From positions 1-49,945 of the forward strand of contig CABSMC010000008.1 in assembly GCA_902478715.1 (NCBI GenBank): 49,945 nt of DNA. Reading direction: 5' to 3'. The stretch comes from an uncultured Adlercreutzia sp. (GTDB taxonomy: Bacteria > Actinomycetota > Coriobacteriia > Coriobacteriales > Eggerthellaceae). Numbering within the stretch: the stretch's first letter is position 1; each line of letters begins with the position of its first letter. The notes below the pieces were generated by a model, which did not search any database, was not told the origin of the DNA, and saw nothing but the letters and a program-made list of their open reading frames with translations. A program made the position numbers and the translations under genes. Of the stretch, positions 1 through 8,363 are shown piece by piece.

Positions 1-261
1 GCTCTCGATATCGTGCTCCCCCAGCGTGCAGATGCGCGCCAGCCGCTTCACTTTCAGCAAGCGAAGCTTCACTGACTCCGCAAGGCGCGGCTTGCCTCCC
101 TCCGTCAGCAAGTAGAACGCGTCGGTGAACTGCGACGGGCTCATCCACAGATCGACCTCGCCGAGCGCTCCCAAGATGAGTAGCTTGCGGGCATCGGCAG
201 CGAAAGGTTGCTGGCTCATCATGCAATCCAGCAAGATGTTGGTATCAAGCAGCAGCTTCAT
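1..261 (-). CDS. PIN-domain toxin (VapC-like), truncated by window start
   Basis: The minus-strand frame starts at ATG 261-259 and runs off the window edge, giving 87 residues. It opens with MKLLLDTNILLD, the usual first strand of a PIN domain with the first metal-binding Asp (D6) and its following Asn. It continues with an acidic, helix-rich stretch (SPSQFTDAFYLL) as in PIN toxins. PIN toxins of type II systems are Mg-dependent RNases. The start overlaps the stop of an upstream open frame in an ATGA arrangement, the usual antitoxin-toxin coupling, but that frame has no good start of its own. The family call is made by eye; the C-terminal catalytic acids lie outside the window, so activity cannot be judged. 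Confidence 0.75.
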   Translation of the reverse strand, partial: MKLLLDTNILLDCMMSQQPFAADARKLLILGALGEVDLWMSPSQFTDAFYLLTEGGKPRLAESVKLRLLKVKRLARICTLGEHDIES

Positions 262-467
262 CGGCGATCTTCCCCTACGACGCTAGAAACACCCAACATC
301 AGCTTCGTTTCCATCAAGTCTTTGCGCGATACGAAACGACACCCCCGGAAACCTAGGGATGCCGTTTCTGGACTACGGATATCGTTTTCGAGTTTTACCA
401 GATAGCTGTTAGTTTCTTTTGCCCCTAATCTGTTGAGGCTGCTTAATGGCTGTTCACAACACTTCGC
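258..467 (-). pseudogene. degraded antitoxin-like frame upstream of the PIN gene
   Basis: A minus-strand frame is open from the TAG at 470-468 to a TGA that overlaps the PIN start codon. It encodes about 69 residues ending in GVSSVVGEDRR. No ATG, GTG or TTG with a ribosome binding site occurs before the TTG-ATG pair near its C-terminal third, so a complete antitoxin cannot be made from it without a frameshift or an unusual start. The overlap with the toxin start argues that it was once the antitoxin gene. An imperfect inverted repeat (GAAACG at 333-338, CGTTTC at 363-368) lies inside. The rest of 470-590 shows nothing recognisable. Confidence 0.3.
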
Positions 468-594
468 CTATGCACCGCTTTGTAGAAAGCTGTTTGTGGC
501 GTGGAGTCAGGCGTGCACCGCGGCCTGTTCACAGTACGAATTGAGATCATAAACATATTCTTCCGAGTATATAGCATTAGTCGATACGGCACAA

Positions 595-625
595 GACGCC
601 CCCTTCCCAACAGGGAGGGGGCGTC
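595..625. terminator. GC-rich hairpin terminator
   Basis: GACGCCCCC (595-603) pairs with GGGGGCGTC (617-625), and TTCCC/GGGA extends the stem around an AACA loop. It sits about 40 nt past the stop of the minus-strand gene at 665-883, so it probably ends that transcript. The plus side has a short TCTT...ATTTT tract, and it may work in both directions. Confidence 0.6.
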
Positions 626-664
626 GTCTTCAAATTTTCGGACACAAAAAGTAGATTCTGTTTC

Positions 665-883
665 CTACAGATAAGCATTGAGCCATTCTGGGAAATCGGG
701 GTCGTCCACGCTCCAAGACTCGATGAGTTCCTCCTCCTCGTTCCAGGTATTTTCATTCCCATCGAAAAACTTCTGCCGATGGCACTTGTACTTTTCGACA
801 ATATCACCTTCAAGACGATACTCGTTCCAATAGTAGTTCTGCTTGCCGTAACCCTTCCATTCGTTCGTAGTGTAAATAACCAT
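665..883 (-). CDS. small hypothetical protein, 72 aa
   Basis: The start at 883 (MVIYTTNEWKGYG) is chosen over an in-frame ATG pair 10 codons upstream because a strong AGGAGG lies 6 nt before it. The product is small, soluble, aromatic and acidic (DPDFPEWLNAYL at the C-terminus). No domain is recognised. It lies downstream of the 169-residue membrane-anchored protein with a gap of about 40 nt, so the two may be co-transcribed and share the hairpin at 595-625. The function is unknown. Confidence 0.6.
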   Translation of the reverse strand: MVIYTTNEWKGYGKQNYYWNEYRLEGDIVEKYKCHRQKFFDGNENTWNEEEELIESWSVDDPDFPEWLNAYL

Positions 884-925
884 TTCAAACCTCCTAGGCA
901 AATTGATCATCAACGATGCTTTAAG

Positions 926-1435
926 CTATTTCTTTATTGTCGGAACTTTGATTCGCCCGCTAGCGCCAAGTCCGACAAGGACGATTGCCCCAAGCACCAC
1001 GAGAGCACTTACACCCATCTGCAAAACATTGATGCCATGCTTCTGATTGCCCTCATGAAGCCTGAGAACCATTTCCTGTATCCCGCTGATGCCATCCACA
1101 ATCACCTTGAGATCCTCTGTTGAGAGATCATCCCTTCCTAGTCTGGAATTCAGCTGGTCGAGAGTGGCCTGAAGCGATACGAGAACATGTTTGGACTCGT
1201 CTGCATTAACATCGAGTGCCTTGACCATCGTCTCCTTGTAATCACTGGCCCACGAGGCGGCCGTTCTTGCCAAATTGGGAAACTGTTCCAGGGCTTTGAG
1301 GGCAACCTCAGGCTCCATTTGCGACATCATAGAGACGAACTCTATTGCTCCACTCTTAGTCATGTGACGAAAATCATCGATGCCCAGGATCTCTTTCACA
1401 CGATCTTCCGACAGCAGAGTTTCCTTCGCTTTCAT
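926..1435 (-). CDS. hypothetical protein with one C-terminal membrane segment
   Basis: A 169-residue protein with AGGAGG 8 nt before its ATG. Residues 1-125 are predicted helical and acidic, with several Lys/Glu-rich heptad-like stretches. Residues about 138-160 (VLQMGVSALVVLGAIVLVGLGASG) form one hydrophobic span followed by a basic tail ending TIKK. This suggests a tail-anchored cytoplasmic protein. Its start region overlaps the 3' end of the small upstream frame at 1374-1559 by 62 nt. No family is recognised. The neighbouring genes (XRE regulator, small unknowns) fit an accessory or mobile segment. Confidence 0.65.
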   Translation of the reverse strand: MKAKETLLSEDRVKEILGIDDFRHMTKSGAIEFVSMMSQMEPEVALKALEQFPNLARTAASWASDYKETMVKALDVNADESKHVLVSLQATLDQLNSRLGRDDLSTEDLKVIVDGISGIQEMVLRLHEGNQKHGINVLQMGVSALVVLGAIVLVGLGASGRIKVPTIKK

Positions 1436-1559
1436 TCTCTTTTCCTCCTTTACTCAAATAACCATTCAAATACATCACGCCAATTGTCCTTGCGAAAGTC
1501 GGATGTCTCTTGGCTTTAGCGATCAGGCGCAATGAAACTATTCTTTCTTTTGTGTCCAT
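1374..1559 (-). CDS. possible small protein, 61 aa
   Basis: The frame MDTKERIVSLRLIAKAKRH... begins at 1559, preceded by AAGGATGG at a usable distance. The Lys/Arg-rich helical start resembles small basic proteins common beside regulators in this family of bacteria. The 62-nt overlap with the next gene in another frame is unusual, and the last 20 codons may not be genuinely coding. It could equally be a leader frame or an artefact. Confidence 0.3.
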   Translation of the reverse strand: MDTKERIVSLRLIAKAKRHPTFARTIGVMYLNGYLSKGGKENESEGNSAVGRSCERDPGHR

Positions 1560-1700
1560 TGGCCATCCTTCTTGCATTCGCTGACGTTCGACTTTCTTGA
1601 TGTTGTATATTTTCCTCTCGAAAGTTCTGAGTGATTAGGGGTCGAAGCTGCGGAAAAACAGGTTCGTTCCCGGTGATTTCTACGTAAATGGGAGAGCATT

Positions 1701-2177
1701 ATGGGAAGACCGTCGAGCAACCCTGACAAACTGCCCTTTCAAATAAAACGCGAGGAATTGGGCTTGTCTCGTGAGCAGGCTATCAAAAGCATGGGTGGCA
1801 TGTCTTACGATAGACTCGAGGGCATAGAAAACAGACGGATCGCAGCAACGCCCGAAGACATCCTCCTACTTGCGGAAAGGTACAACGATCCCTCTCTGTG
1901 CAATCAGTACTGCTCCGGGCAATGCAGCATTGGTCAGCGTTATGTGCCCGAAGTTAGAGTCGGCGAGCTGCCTAGCATCGTCCTTGGAATGATCGCCACG
2001 TTAAATAACGTCAGCGCCATGAAGGATAGACTCATTTCCATAGCCGCCGATGGGATAATCGACGAAACCGAACGGGAGGATTTCGAGGCTATACAAACTC
2101 AGCTCGAAGAGCTTTCTATCGCGGTAGAAGCGTTGCAACTTTGGGTCGAAAAAACCCTAGGCAGTGAGCAGCAGTAG
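1701..2177 (+). CDS. XRE-type helix-turn-helix regulator
   Basis: A 158-residue protein with GGGAGAG upstream of its ATG. Residues 12-60 (QIKREELGLSREQAIKSMGG...) match a Cro/C1-type helix-turn-helix, with the LSREQA turn followed by a recognition helix around SYDRLEGIE. A conserved-looking Cys cluster follows at about residues 73-81 (CNQYCSGQCSIG). The C-terminal half is a long acidic helix that may dimerise. It is divergent from the small minus-strand genes, with about 140 nt between them, so it may control them and itself. Whether the Cys cluster binds metal is unknown. Confidence 0.75.
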   Translation: MGRPSSNPDKLPFQIKREELGLSREQAIKSMGGMSYDRLEGIENRRIAATPEDILLLAERYNDPSLCNQYCSGQCSIGQRYVPEVRVGELPSIVLGMIATLNNVSAMKDRLISIAADGIIDETEREDFEAIQTQLEELSIAVEALQLWVEKTLGSEQQ

Positions 2178-2467
2178 CCGAATTCAGCTGTCACCATCTT
2201 ATCAGAAGGCCGATTGCAAAGATCTTGCGACCGATTTCTCGTTAAATTGCAAGTAGACGTTAGCCCTCAACTATTGGAATTCCTGGTTTCGACAGCCATC
2301 ATGCGCATTGCGAGGTCGGATGTGCGCCCAACTGGGCTATCTTTTACTGGTCGTCCAAAGCCCCTGGCTAGTGAGAGATCGCTCCTTCCGGGACTCTCGT
2401 TTTGCTCCACGAACGACAATCATTCTTCTTCTCGCGCGTTTATTACTCTAGCAAGAAAACGACGACT

Positions 2468-2473
2468 TATAAT
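2468..2473 (+). promoter_or_regulatory. -10 box for the NERD gene
   Basis: TATAAT occurs exactly, 48 nt before the ATG at 2521. No convincing -35 box lies 16-18 nt upstream. The rest of the 2178-2520 gap (343 nt) shows no gene, tRNA or clear hairpin. Confidence 0.4.
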
Positions 2474-2520
2474 TAGACGCATTCCTGCACTCCAACGATC
2501 AGCACGCAAAGGACACCCCT

Positions 2521-3495
2521 ATGGCACTCTTCGGAAGCCCGAAACCCGTCGTTCTCAAAGAAGGAAGCGCAGCCGAAGAGCAGCTACGCCAAATGGAAGA
2601 CGCCAAAGGAACGCTCGGTCCTCGGGCCGAGGCGCGACTGGAGAAAGACCTGCGCCTCGTGCGCGCCGGCATCGACGGTGAACGGCACATCCTGTACGAA
2701 CTCAAGAATTCCCACATGGATATGTTCATCTTGCAGGATCTTTTCCTGGAGCACGAAGGCCTCACCGCTCAGATCGACTTCCTCGTCATAACGCCACAGC
2801 GCAATTTCGTCATCGAGTGCAAGAACCTCGTCGGCAATATCGAGATCAACAGCCGAGGAGACTTCATCCGCACCTTCGAAGGCGGAAAGAAGGAGGGTAT
2901 CTACTCTCCCGTCACCCAGAACCACCGGCACCTTGAGCTCATCAAGGCCCTGCGCAAAGCCGGCCGGAGCACCGTGGCGAATCTTGTCGCCGGTAGCTCC
3001 ACCGACGATGCTTATCGTAGCTTGGTCGTGCTCGCCAACCCCAAAACCATCCTCAACGATCGGTACGCCAAACGCGACGTCAAGGCCCAGGTCATTCGTG
3101 CCGACCAGCTCATCGAAACGATCAAGCGAATCAACAACGAGAAAGGACCGGGCCGCGACAAGACGTTCCGCTCCGTTACCCAAGATTGCGCTGAATGGTT
3201 CCTGGCCCAGCACAAGCCAAGGGAGATTGATTACCTCGCTAAATATCGGGAAAAGCCGAAGACCGAGCAGAAGCCCTCGCGCCCAGAACCCTCAGCCTCG
3301 AACAACTCCGATTCGGAACCCTTGGCCACAAGCGTCTCCGAACAATCAGCCGCCAACGAAGTCTCCATCCTCTGCCCGAAGTGCGGCGCTCCCATGGTGA
3401 AACGCACCGCCCGGAAAGGAGCGCGCGCCGGCAAGCCCTTCTACGGCTGCAGCAACTACCCCAAGTGCAGGGGTATTGTGAATCTTGAAAGGTGA
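2521..3495 (+). CDS. NERD-domain nuclease-like protein with C4 zinc finger
   Basis: A 324-residue protein preceded by AAAGGA. Residues about 35-150 form a nuclease-related domain (NERD), with the PD-(D/E)xK-like core visible as QIDFLVI (D86) and FVIECKN (E99, K101). Residues about 240-280 are a Pro/Ser/Glu-rich linker. The C-terminus is a topoisomerase-type C4 zinc ribbon with C285, C288, C310 and C316 and the typical FYGCSNYPKC. NERD proteins are predicted to act on DNA, and some are linked to defence or mobile DNA. It is convergent with the radical SAM gene, 25 nt away. The domain calls are firm; the biological role is not known. Confidence 0.85.
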   Translation: MALFGSPKPVVLKEGSAAEEQLRQMEDAKGTLGPRAEARLEKDLRLVRAGIDGERHILYELKNSHMDMFILQDLFLEHEGLTAQIDFLVITPQRNFVIECKNLVGNIEINSRGDFIRTFEGGKKEGIYSPVTQNHRHLELIKALRKAGRSTVANLVAGSSTDDAYRSLVVLANPKTILNDRYAKRDVKAQVIRADQLIETIKRINNEKGPGRDKTFRSVTQDCAEWFLAQHKPREIDYLAKYREKPKTEQKPSRPEPSASNNSDSEPLATSVSEQSAANEVSILCPKCGAPMVKRTARKGARAGKPFYGCSNYPKCRGIVNLER

Positions 3496-3520
3496 GCATC
3501 GGCACTGCCATAAAAGCCAA

Positions 3521-4885
3521 CTATCTGACAGATTCTTTTCGAATAGCGATCTCGTAGAGGTCGTTAATGAGAAACTCCAGCGTTTTCTTAGCGTGAATGC
3601 AAGATCGACGATCTATGCAATGAAGCCCCTTGCCAGGATTAGCGGCCCTTGCGTTCACCGGACAGCCTCCTCCGCATATTCCGAGCGCTACGCAATCCAG
3701 ACAGCTCTCTTCGTTGAGCGGCACCAGCGATGCCCACTTTCTCCAGAAGGGATGCCTGTTGGCATCAAAAGCTTCATCCCAGATATCGGCCACGTAGTTC
3801 TCACCTTCTGCCATCAATCCCTGGCAAATGCCAATTCTTCCATCTGGCGCAAAAAGAATCTGGCCTCCAGAGGTCGCCCCACAATCTGAAAAGTGAATCC
3901 GGGCCGATGCGAAAGCATTGAGCTTACGCATGATTCTGTCTTCATAAACCCCATCACCTCGCAAAGCCACGAACGAATCGATTATGAACTGCGAAGCTTT
4001 CCGATAATAAGAATCGGACTTTTCTTCATCGCCTTTGGAAAGTAAAACGTTGTAGCCGAAGCCCCTCACCCGATATTTCCGCACCAGCTCGATCATATGA
4101 GGCAAGTCGTCGATCGTCTTTTCAGAAAGCGTAACCGAAAGCGAAGGCGCAGGAACATCCAGCTTGGCGTACATCTCTAAAACTTCGATGACACGGGCAT
4201 AGGCTGGTCGTCCTGCCTTATCAACCCTCATTTCATTAGCTTCTTCGGTAAAGCCGTCGATGGAAATGCTAACAGCAACACCTAAATCATGAAGCTTCAA
4301 AATTCGCCGCTCGTCAAGAAGCGTCCCGTTGGTAATAACGGCAAACTGCGTATGAGCGAGAACCGGTCTCTTCCTCACAAGCTCCGTAACCCGCTCTACA
4401 ACGTGAACGAGAACATCAAACTGAAGCAGTGGTTCACCACCAAAGAAGATAATGTCTGATTGCTCTTCTTCATAGTTAGTGGAGGAAAGTTCAAGCTGCC
4501 GCGCAAAAACGTCGATGGCCTTTTCAGCAACATCTTTCGTCATGTTTTTCGTATAAGAGTTGCCGCTTCCGCAAGCATCACTACCAACAAAACAATACTT
4601 GCAGGCAAGATTGCAATTTTCGCTCAGAATAAAATACCCAAGCCTAACATCAGGTTCGGGCGCATTCCCCCTGATTCGTGCCAAGACCTCTTCGTCCTCG
4701 CCCTCTTTCGCGGTGAGTATTTTTTTGCGCACTAGCTCGTCCCTCAGAGCATCCGAGTATTCTCCTTGCTGAAACTGCTCATAAACTGCTTTGTTAAGAA
4801 ACACGGGCTGCATTCTCAGGGAGTGCCACAGCGCAACATGCCCGCCCAGGTCGAACGTGTGGGTAAACCTTGAGATCTTCTCCAT
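3521..4885 (-). CDS. radical SAM/SPASM peptide maturase
   Basis: A 454-residue enzyme. The radical SAM [4Fe-4S] motif is C91-x3-C95-x2-C98 (SENCNLACKYCF), followed by GGEP at 149-152 for SAM binding. A C-terminal SPASM domain supplies auxiliary-cluster cysteines C335, C354, C395, C398, C404, C408, C423 and C429. Residues 1-80 form an extra N-terminal region that may recognise a leader peptide. Enzymes of this layout install thioether or C-C crosslinks on ribosomal peptides. The gene directly upstream, 32 nt away on the same strand, encodes a 53-residue peptide with seven alternating Cys, the obvious substrate. The ATG at 4885 has GGAAGG about 11 nt upstream. Its anaerobic sulfatase-maturase relatives are an alternative, but no sulfatase is nearby. 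Confidence 0.9.
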   Translation of the reverse strand: MEKISRFTHTFDLGGHVALWHSLRMQPVFLNKAVYEQFQQGEYSDALRDELVRKKILTAKEGEDEEVLARIRGNAPEPDVRLGYFILSENCNLACKYCFVGSDACGSGNSYTKNMTKDVAEKAIDVFARQLELSSTNYEEEQSDIIFFGGEPLLQFDVLVHVVERVTELVRKRPVLAHTQFAVITNGTLLDERRILKLHDLGVAVSISIDGFTEEANEMRVDKAGRPAYARVIEVLEMYAKLDVPAPSLSVTLSEKTIDDLPHMIELVRKYRVRGFGYNVLLSKGDEEKSDSYYRKASQFIIDSFVALRGDGVYEDRIMRKLNAFASARIHFSDCGATSGGQILFAPDGRIGICQGLMAEGENYVADIWDEAFDANRHPFWRKWASLVPLNEESCLDCVALGICGGGCPVNARAANPGKGLHCIDRRSCIHAKKTLEFLINDLYEIAIRKESVR

Positions 4886-4917
4886 GCGCAGAAAAACCTT
4901 CCATTTGCAATTAGCAA

Positions 4918-5079
4918 TTACTCAATCCAGTTTTGATCTTCAGGCTCTTCTGGGTAGAGACGACCGCAGCGGCAATGGCACGAGCAGTTGCATGCGCATG
5001 AGCATAGGTGAGCACCTGCGGCATCCTGGCCAATCGCGCCATACATATCCCGCAAGTCTTCAGCCGTAACGATGATCAT
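4918..5079 (-). CDS. Cys-rich RiPP precursor peptide, 53 aa
   Basis: A short frame with AAGGGG 6 nt before the ATG. The N-terminal half (MIIVTAEDLRDMYGAIGQDA) looks like a leader. It is followed by a core CSCACNCSCHCRC in which Cys occupies every second residue (26, 28, 30, 32, 34, 36, 38), then an acidic tail ending EDQNWIE. All Cys in the peptide lie in this block. It sits directly upstream of a radical SAM/SPASM enzyme on the same strand. From memory, this resembles the seven-Cys 'Clo7bot' peptides described next to radical SAM maturases in clostridia; the match is not tested. The likely product is a peptide with several thioether bridges. No transporter or protease is encoded beside it. 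Confidence 0.85.
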   Translation of the reverse strand: MIIVTAEDLRDMYGAIGQDAAGAHLCSCACNCSCHCRCGRLYPEEPEDQNWIE

Positions 5080-5193
5080 TTTCTGCCCCTTTCCTCGGGT
5101 AGTTTTCTTGTACTTGAATCATTAGGCATTGCTATATCTAACTAAAGCAACAAATCTTAACTAGAGCCATCTATATCGTTTTGCACAAACCTC

Positions 5194-5799
5194 CTATACA
5201 ACAATAGGCTGGGGGAACACTGTTAGAAAATCTCGGAATTCCGCTTCCGACAAGCTATAAGAACACTGCCAGAAGCCGCTTCCTCCATAAGAAGCTATTT
5301 TCCCTTCAGTCTGCGCACGGCTTGCTAAGTCGCATCCGCAGTTCTCTCTGATGGCTTTCCCAGGATTGAACGCAAACTCAAACTGGGGCTCTCTTCCCCA
5401 CATTCGTATTTCTCGGAAATACTGCTCGTTCCCCTCATCGCGCATCAGGCGCATCCAAGCAACCATCATCATTTCATGATATTCAAGAACCTTTTTGGCT
5501 CCCTCCCAATCTTTAGCCAAAAGAAGAACTTTAACCCATCCCCAAATAACTTCACTCGAGTATTTGGGCTCAATTTTGAAGGATTCGCAGTAAAGCTCAT
5601 TGGCTCGTACCAAATCACCCTGCCGCTTGCACTCCGTAGCTCGTGTGTTCAAGTCGCGATATTTCATAAGCATCGCTTGCTCTCGAGGCGTGAGAGAGCA
5701 CGTTGACAGAAAGTCATCCCGCGTGATGGTCGACATTCTGAGTCGTCTAATTCTAGCGGCAAGCAGGTCATCAACTGAATGCAGGCTAAGCTTTCCCAC
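5194..5799 (-). CDS. TPR-like protein, first gene of the RiPP operon
   Basis: A 201-residue protein that probably starts at GTG 5799-5797, with GAGGGA at a good distance. Residues about 45-110 (RATECKRQGDLVRANELYCES... and AKDWEGAKKVLEYHE) look like two TPR-type helix pairs. The C-terminal part contains ENCGCDLASRA and a few more Cys and is not recognised. It lies 114 nt upstream of the Cys-rich peptide on the same strand. It may be a chaperone, adaptor or immunity factor of that pathway, or an unrelated gene sharing the promoter. An AGGAGG follows its stop, but only a nine-codon frame comes after it. Confidence 0.6.
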   Translation of the reverse strand: MGKLSLHSVDDLLAARIRRLRMSTITRDDFLSTCSLTPREQAMLMKYRDLNTRATECKRQGDLVRANELYCESFKIEPKYSSEVIWGWVKVLLLAKDWEGAKKVLEYHEMMMVAWMRLMRDEGNEQYFREIRMWGREPQFEFAFNPGKAIRENCGCDLASRAQTEGKIASYGGSGFWQCSYSLSEAEFRDFLTVFPQPIVV

Positions 5800-5922
5800 G
5801 GCGCATTCCCTCTTTCGTCATCTCAAACGCTGTCAAAACATGTACATCATGAAACATCTAAAAATGTCTCATTGGGCAATGAGAGCAGAAGCGATGGAAG
5901 ACGCTTGCCTATCCTTTTCCCT

Positions 5923-5928
5923 TATAAT
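5923..5928 (+). promoter_or_regulatory. -10 box placing transcription start at the TIR ATG
   Basis: A perfect TATAAT ends 7 nt before the ATG at 5936, so transcription should begin at or next to the A of the start codon. No Shine-Dalgarno sequence is present, which fits a leaderless mRNA and supports this start over in-frame upstream ATGs. Confidence 0.55.
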
Positions 5929-5935
5929 TCCCCTC

Positions 5936-8221
5936 ATGGAAAACGCTCCGACACATACCAACTCCTCCAGCTACGCGGCCTTTATTAGTTATCGGCATTT
6001 GCCTAGGGATGCGGAGGTGGCTTGTGAGGTGCAGCGGGCCATTGAGGAGTACCGACTACCACGGCTTGTTGCGCGAGCAAATGCGCCTGCGGAAACAACT
6101 TCGAACACCGCATGTGCATTTCCAGAAGCAGACGCGTATGCTGAAATCGCGCATAAGGAAGCAATCCTGCATACTGAAAACGCGTCTATCGGGACCACCA
6201 CACGTAACAAAGACACATTCAACGCACAGGAACACAAAGTCCGCCGCCCCACCAAACTGGGCAAATGCTTTCGGGACGAGGACGAGCTTGCGGCTTCGCA
6301 TTCGCTTCCCGACAGCATTCGGGAAGCCTTGGCGGCTTCGCGGACGCTTGTGGTCATTTGCTCGCCGGAAACGCAGGAAAGCCCTTGGGTGCGGCGAGAA
6401 ATCGAGATGTTCGAGCAGCTCCACGGGCGCGAGCGCATCATTTGCGTGCTCGCCGCAGGCAGCTCCGAGGAAAGCATTCCACCCATTCTGAAAACGTGCA
6501 TGATGCCCGGCGCCAACGGGATCTTGCGAGAAATGCCGGCCGAGCCCCTCGCCGCCGATTTGCGTCCCGGGACCAAGGCCAAGCGCAAGGCCGAGCTATT
6601 GCGCATCATCGCCGCCGTCGCCGACTGCAACTACGACGACCTCCGCCAACGTGAACGAGCCCGCAAGCGCAAGCGTATTGCTTCGATCGCTGCCAGCACC
6701 GTTGCTGTCTTGGGGATCATTGGCGCACTTGCCCTTCAAGCATCTACTGCCAGCCAAGAAGCGCTGATTGCAGAATCGAAGACTCTCGCTGCCGCTTCGT
6801 CGGTTCAATTCGAGCAGGGTAACCGCATCCAAGCCATCCAAACTGCGCTCGAAGCTCTGCCCGCATCAGAAGCCGATCGCAGCAGGCCGCTCGTCCTGGA
6901 GGCGCAAGCTGCTTTGGAGCGCGCACTGCTTGTGAATCCCGACTCGGCATCGCCATGGTCCCCTTTCTACAACATACAGGACAAGGGCGACATTCTGCAA
7001 TTCGTGTGCTTGAACAAGCTTTCTCTAATTTGCGTGCTTGACGATACAGGAACTATCACCATTGCCTCAGCGCGTTCTGGAGCGCCCTATCTGATACTCG
7101 ACCTGCCCTCTTATCTCGACGACACGACAGATTTTGACGCCGAGGATTGGAGCATCGAGGCAACGGAGACGGGATCGCTTCTTGCCTGGAGCCGCAATCT
7201 CGACGACCCCCTTCTCTCCTTTGATCCAGGGATAGGCATCCTCAACTGGGCCGTCGACAACGAAGGTGCTAATTCGCTGGCCATTGCGGAAGACGGAGCA
7301 ACCTGCACGACGGCGCGGTTCGAAGAAGGGTCTTTCAGCTGCAAGCAAATTGATCTCAATAACGGAGAGACATTGCGCACCGTCAGAGAAGATATCCCAG
7401 AGGCCGGCGCAACTAAGGAACGGTTTCCTTCCTGCCTGTCTCCGGACAACTCTCATTTATACCTCGGACTAGGCGATCGCGTCATACAAGCATCTTTCAA
7501 TGAGGAATCTGCTCGTGTGGCAGCACTTTCCTCGCGATGCCTCCCGGGTATCTTCTCCCTAAAGTACCACGAGAACGCATTAGCCGTGGCCTCCGCGCAA
7601 ATTGAAGGAGGGGGCGGAATCACTGGCTTTCTCTCTCCTTGGCAGGTAAATGCCTATTTCGTCGGAAAAGATCCTTGGGTCGCTTCGGGTACCTGCGACA
7701 TGAACGTTATTGGTCCGAACAACCAGTGGAAAGTCCTTTTAGGCACGCCGCAAATATGCGGCTTTATTGAAGGCGAGAACGCATCAGTGATTTGCGCGGC
7801 AGGACGAACCTTCATCGTATTCGATCTCGCAACAGGCGAGATCCTGCATCAGAAAGAACTCAGTAGCGTCATAGTAGGACTCTCCGTTGACTACAGCAAC
7901 GACACACCATTCTTGCCCATCGCGACAGCTGACGGTGTTCTTGATGTCCAAACACCAAGCGCTGCGCAAGATATCCTCGGCCTCACGAATAGAACGAGCA
8001 CGAATTACTATTTCAAGGAGGCCATCTTTCATAGGCAGGATGGCATTATGCTGGCAATCGTGCACCCTATCGATCCACAAGACCAACTCATCGTCTACCT
8101 CCTCGATCCACGAAAGGACGATCCTGTGCATTTGTCGCTCGATGAGCTCATTGAAAGAGGGCGCGAGGAAGTAAAGCGATACAAAGCTTTCGAACTCAAC
8201 GGCGCGCCTCACCCTTTGTAG
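5936..8221 (+). CDS. membrane TIR-domain protein with C-terminal sensor-like region
   Basis: A 761-residue protein. Residues 13-185 are a TIR domain: AAFISYR at 14-20, then FRDEDELAAS, LVVICSP, and W151-V-R-R-E155, where E155 sits at the catalytic glutamate position of NAD-cleaving TIRs. About 55 residues are inserted after the first helix. A basic stretch and one membrane span follow at about 247-268. The segment after it (SSVQFEQGNRIQAIQTALEALP) is typical of STAND/WD40-type conflict proteins, and the remaining 450 residues are beta-rich. Bacterial TIRs make cyclic ADP-ribose signals or deplete NAD in anti-phage systems. The next gene encodes a RyR domain, and the pair may signal together. 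Activity is inferred from the motif only. Confidence 0.8.
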   Translation: MENAPTHTNSSSYAAFISYRHLPRDAEVACEVQRAIEEYRLPRLVARANAPAETTSNTACAFPEADAYAEIAHKEAILHTENASIGTTTRNKDTFNAQEHKVRRPTKLGKCFRDEDELAASHSLPDSIREALAASRTLVVICSPETQESPWVRREIEMFEQLHGRERIICVLAAGSSEESIPPILKTCMMPGANGILREMPAEPLAADLRPGTKAKRKAELLRIIAAVADCNYDDLRQRERARKRKRIASIAASTVAVLGIIGALALQASTASQEALIAESKTLAAASSVQFEQGNRIQAIQTALEALPASEADRSRPLVLEAQAALERALLVNPDSASPWSPFYNIQDKGDILQFVCLNKLSLICVLDDTGTITIASARSGAPYLILDLPSYLDDTTDFDAEDWSIEATETGSLLAWSRNLDDPLLSFDPGIGILNWAVDNEGANSLAIAEDGATCTTARFEEGSFSCKQIDLNNGETLRTVREDIPEAGATKERFPSCLSPDNSHLYLGLGDRVIQASFNEESARVAALSSRCLPGIFSLKYHENALAVASAQIEGGGGITGFLSPWQVNAYFVGKDPWVASGTCDMNVIGPNNQWKVLLGTPQICGFIEGENASVICAAGRTFIVFDLATGEILHQKELSSVIVGLSVDYSNDTPFLPIATADGVLDVQTPSAAQDILGLTNRTSTNYYFKEAIFHRQDGIMLAIVHPIDPQDQLIVYLLDPRKDDPVHLSLDELIERGREEVKRYKAFELNGAPHPL

Positions 8222-8294
8222 GGTCCCTTCCCCCTTTTACAAACTCGGATAGCGCGTGACCCTTCATTGCCCAATGTCGGCGCTCGCGGCAGGT

Positions 8295-8313
8295 ATGATA
8301 AGCACGTTATCAT
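8295..8313 (+). promoter_or_regulatory. palindromic operator-like site before the RyR gene
   Basis: ATGATAA (295-301) and TTATCAT (307-313) form a perfect 7-bp inverted repeat with a 5-nt spacer, 51 nt before the RyR start. The left arm overlaps TATGAT, which could serve as a -10 box. This is the expected layout of a repressor site. The regulator is not known; the MarR-like protein at 10,039 is one candidate. Confidence 0.45.
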
Positions 8314-8363
8314 GTGGAATGCGCCATGGCACACGCGGAAAGAAGGGAGGGATTGGCCAACCA

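Noticed and set aside
2214..2681. A 155-codon plus-strand frame before the NERD gene
   Set aside because: Very Arg/Ser-rich, runs into the NERD gene in another frame, and has no ribosome binding site.
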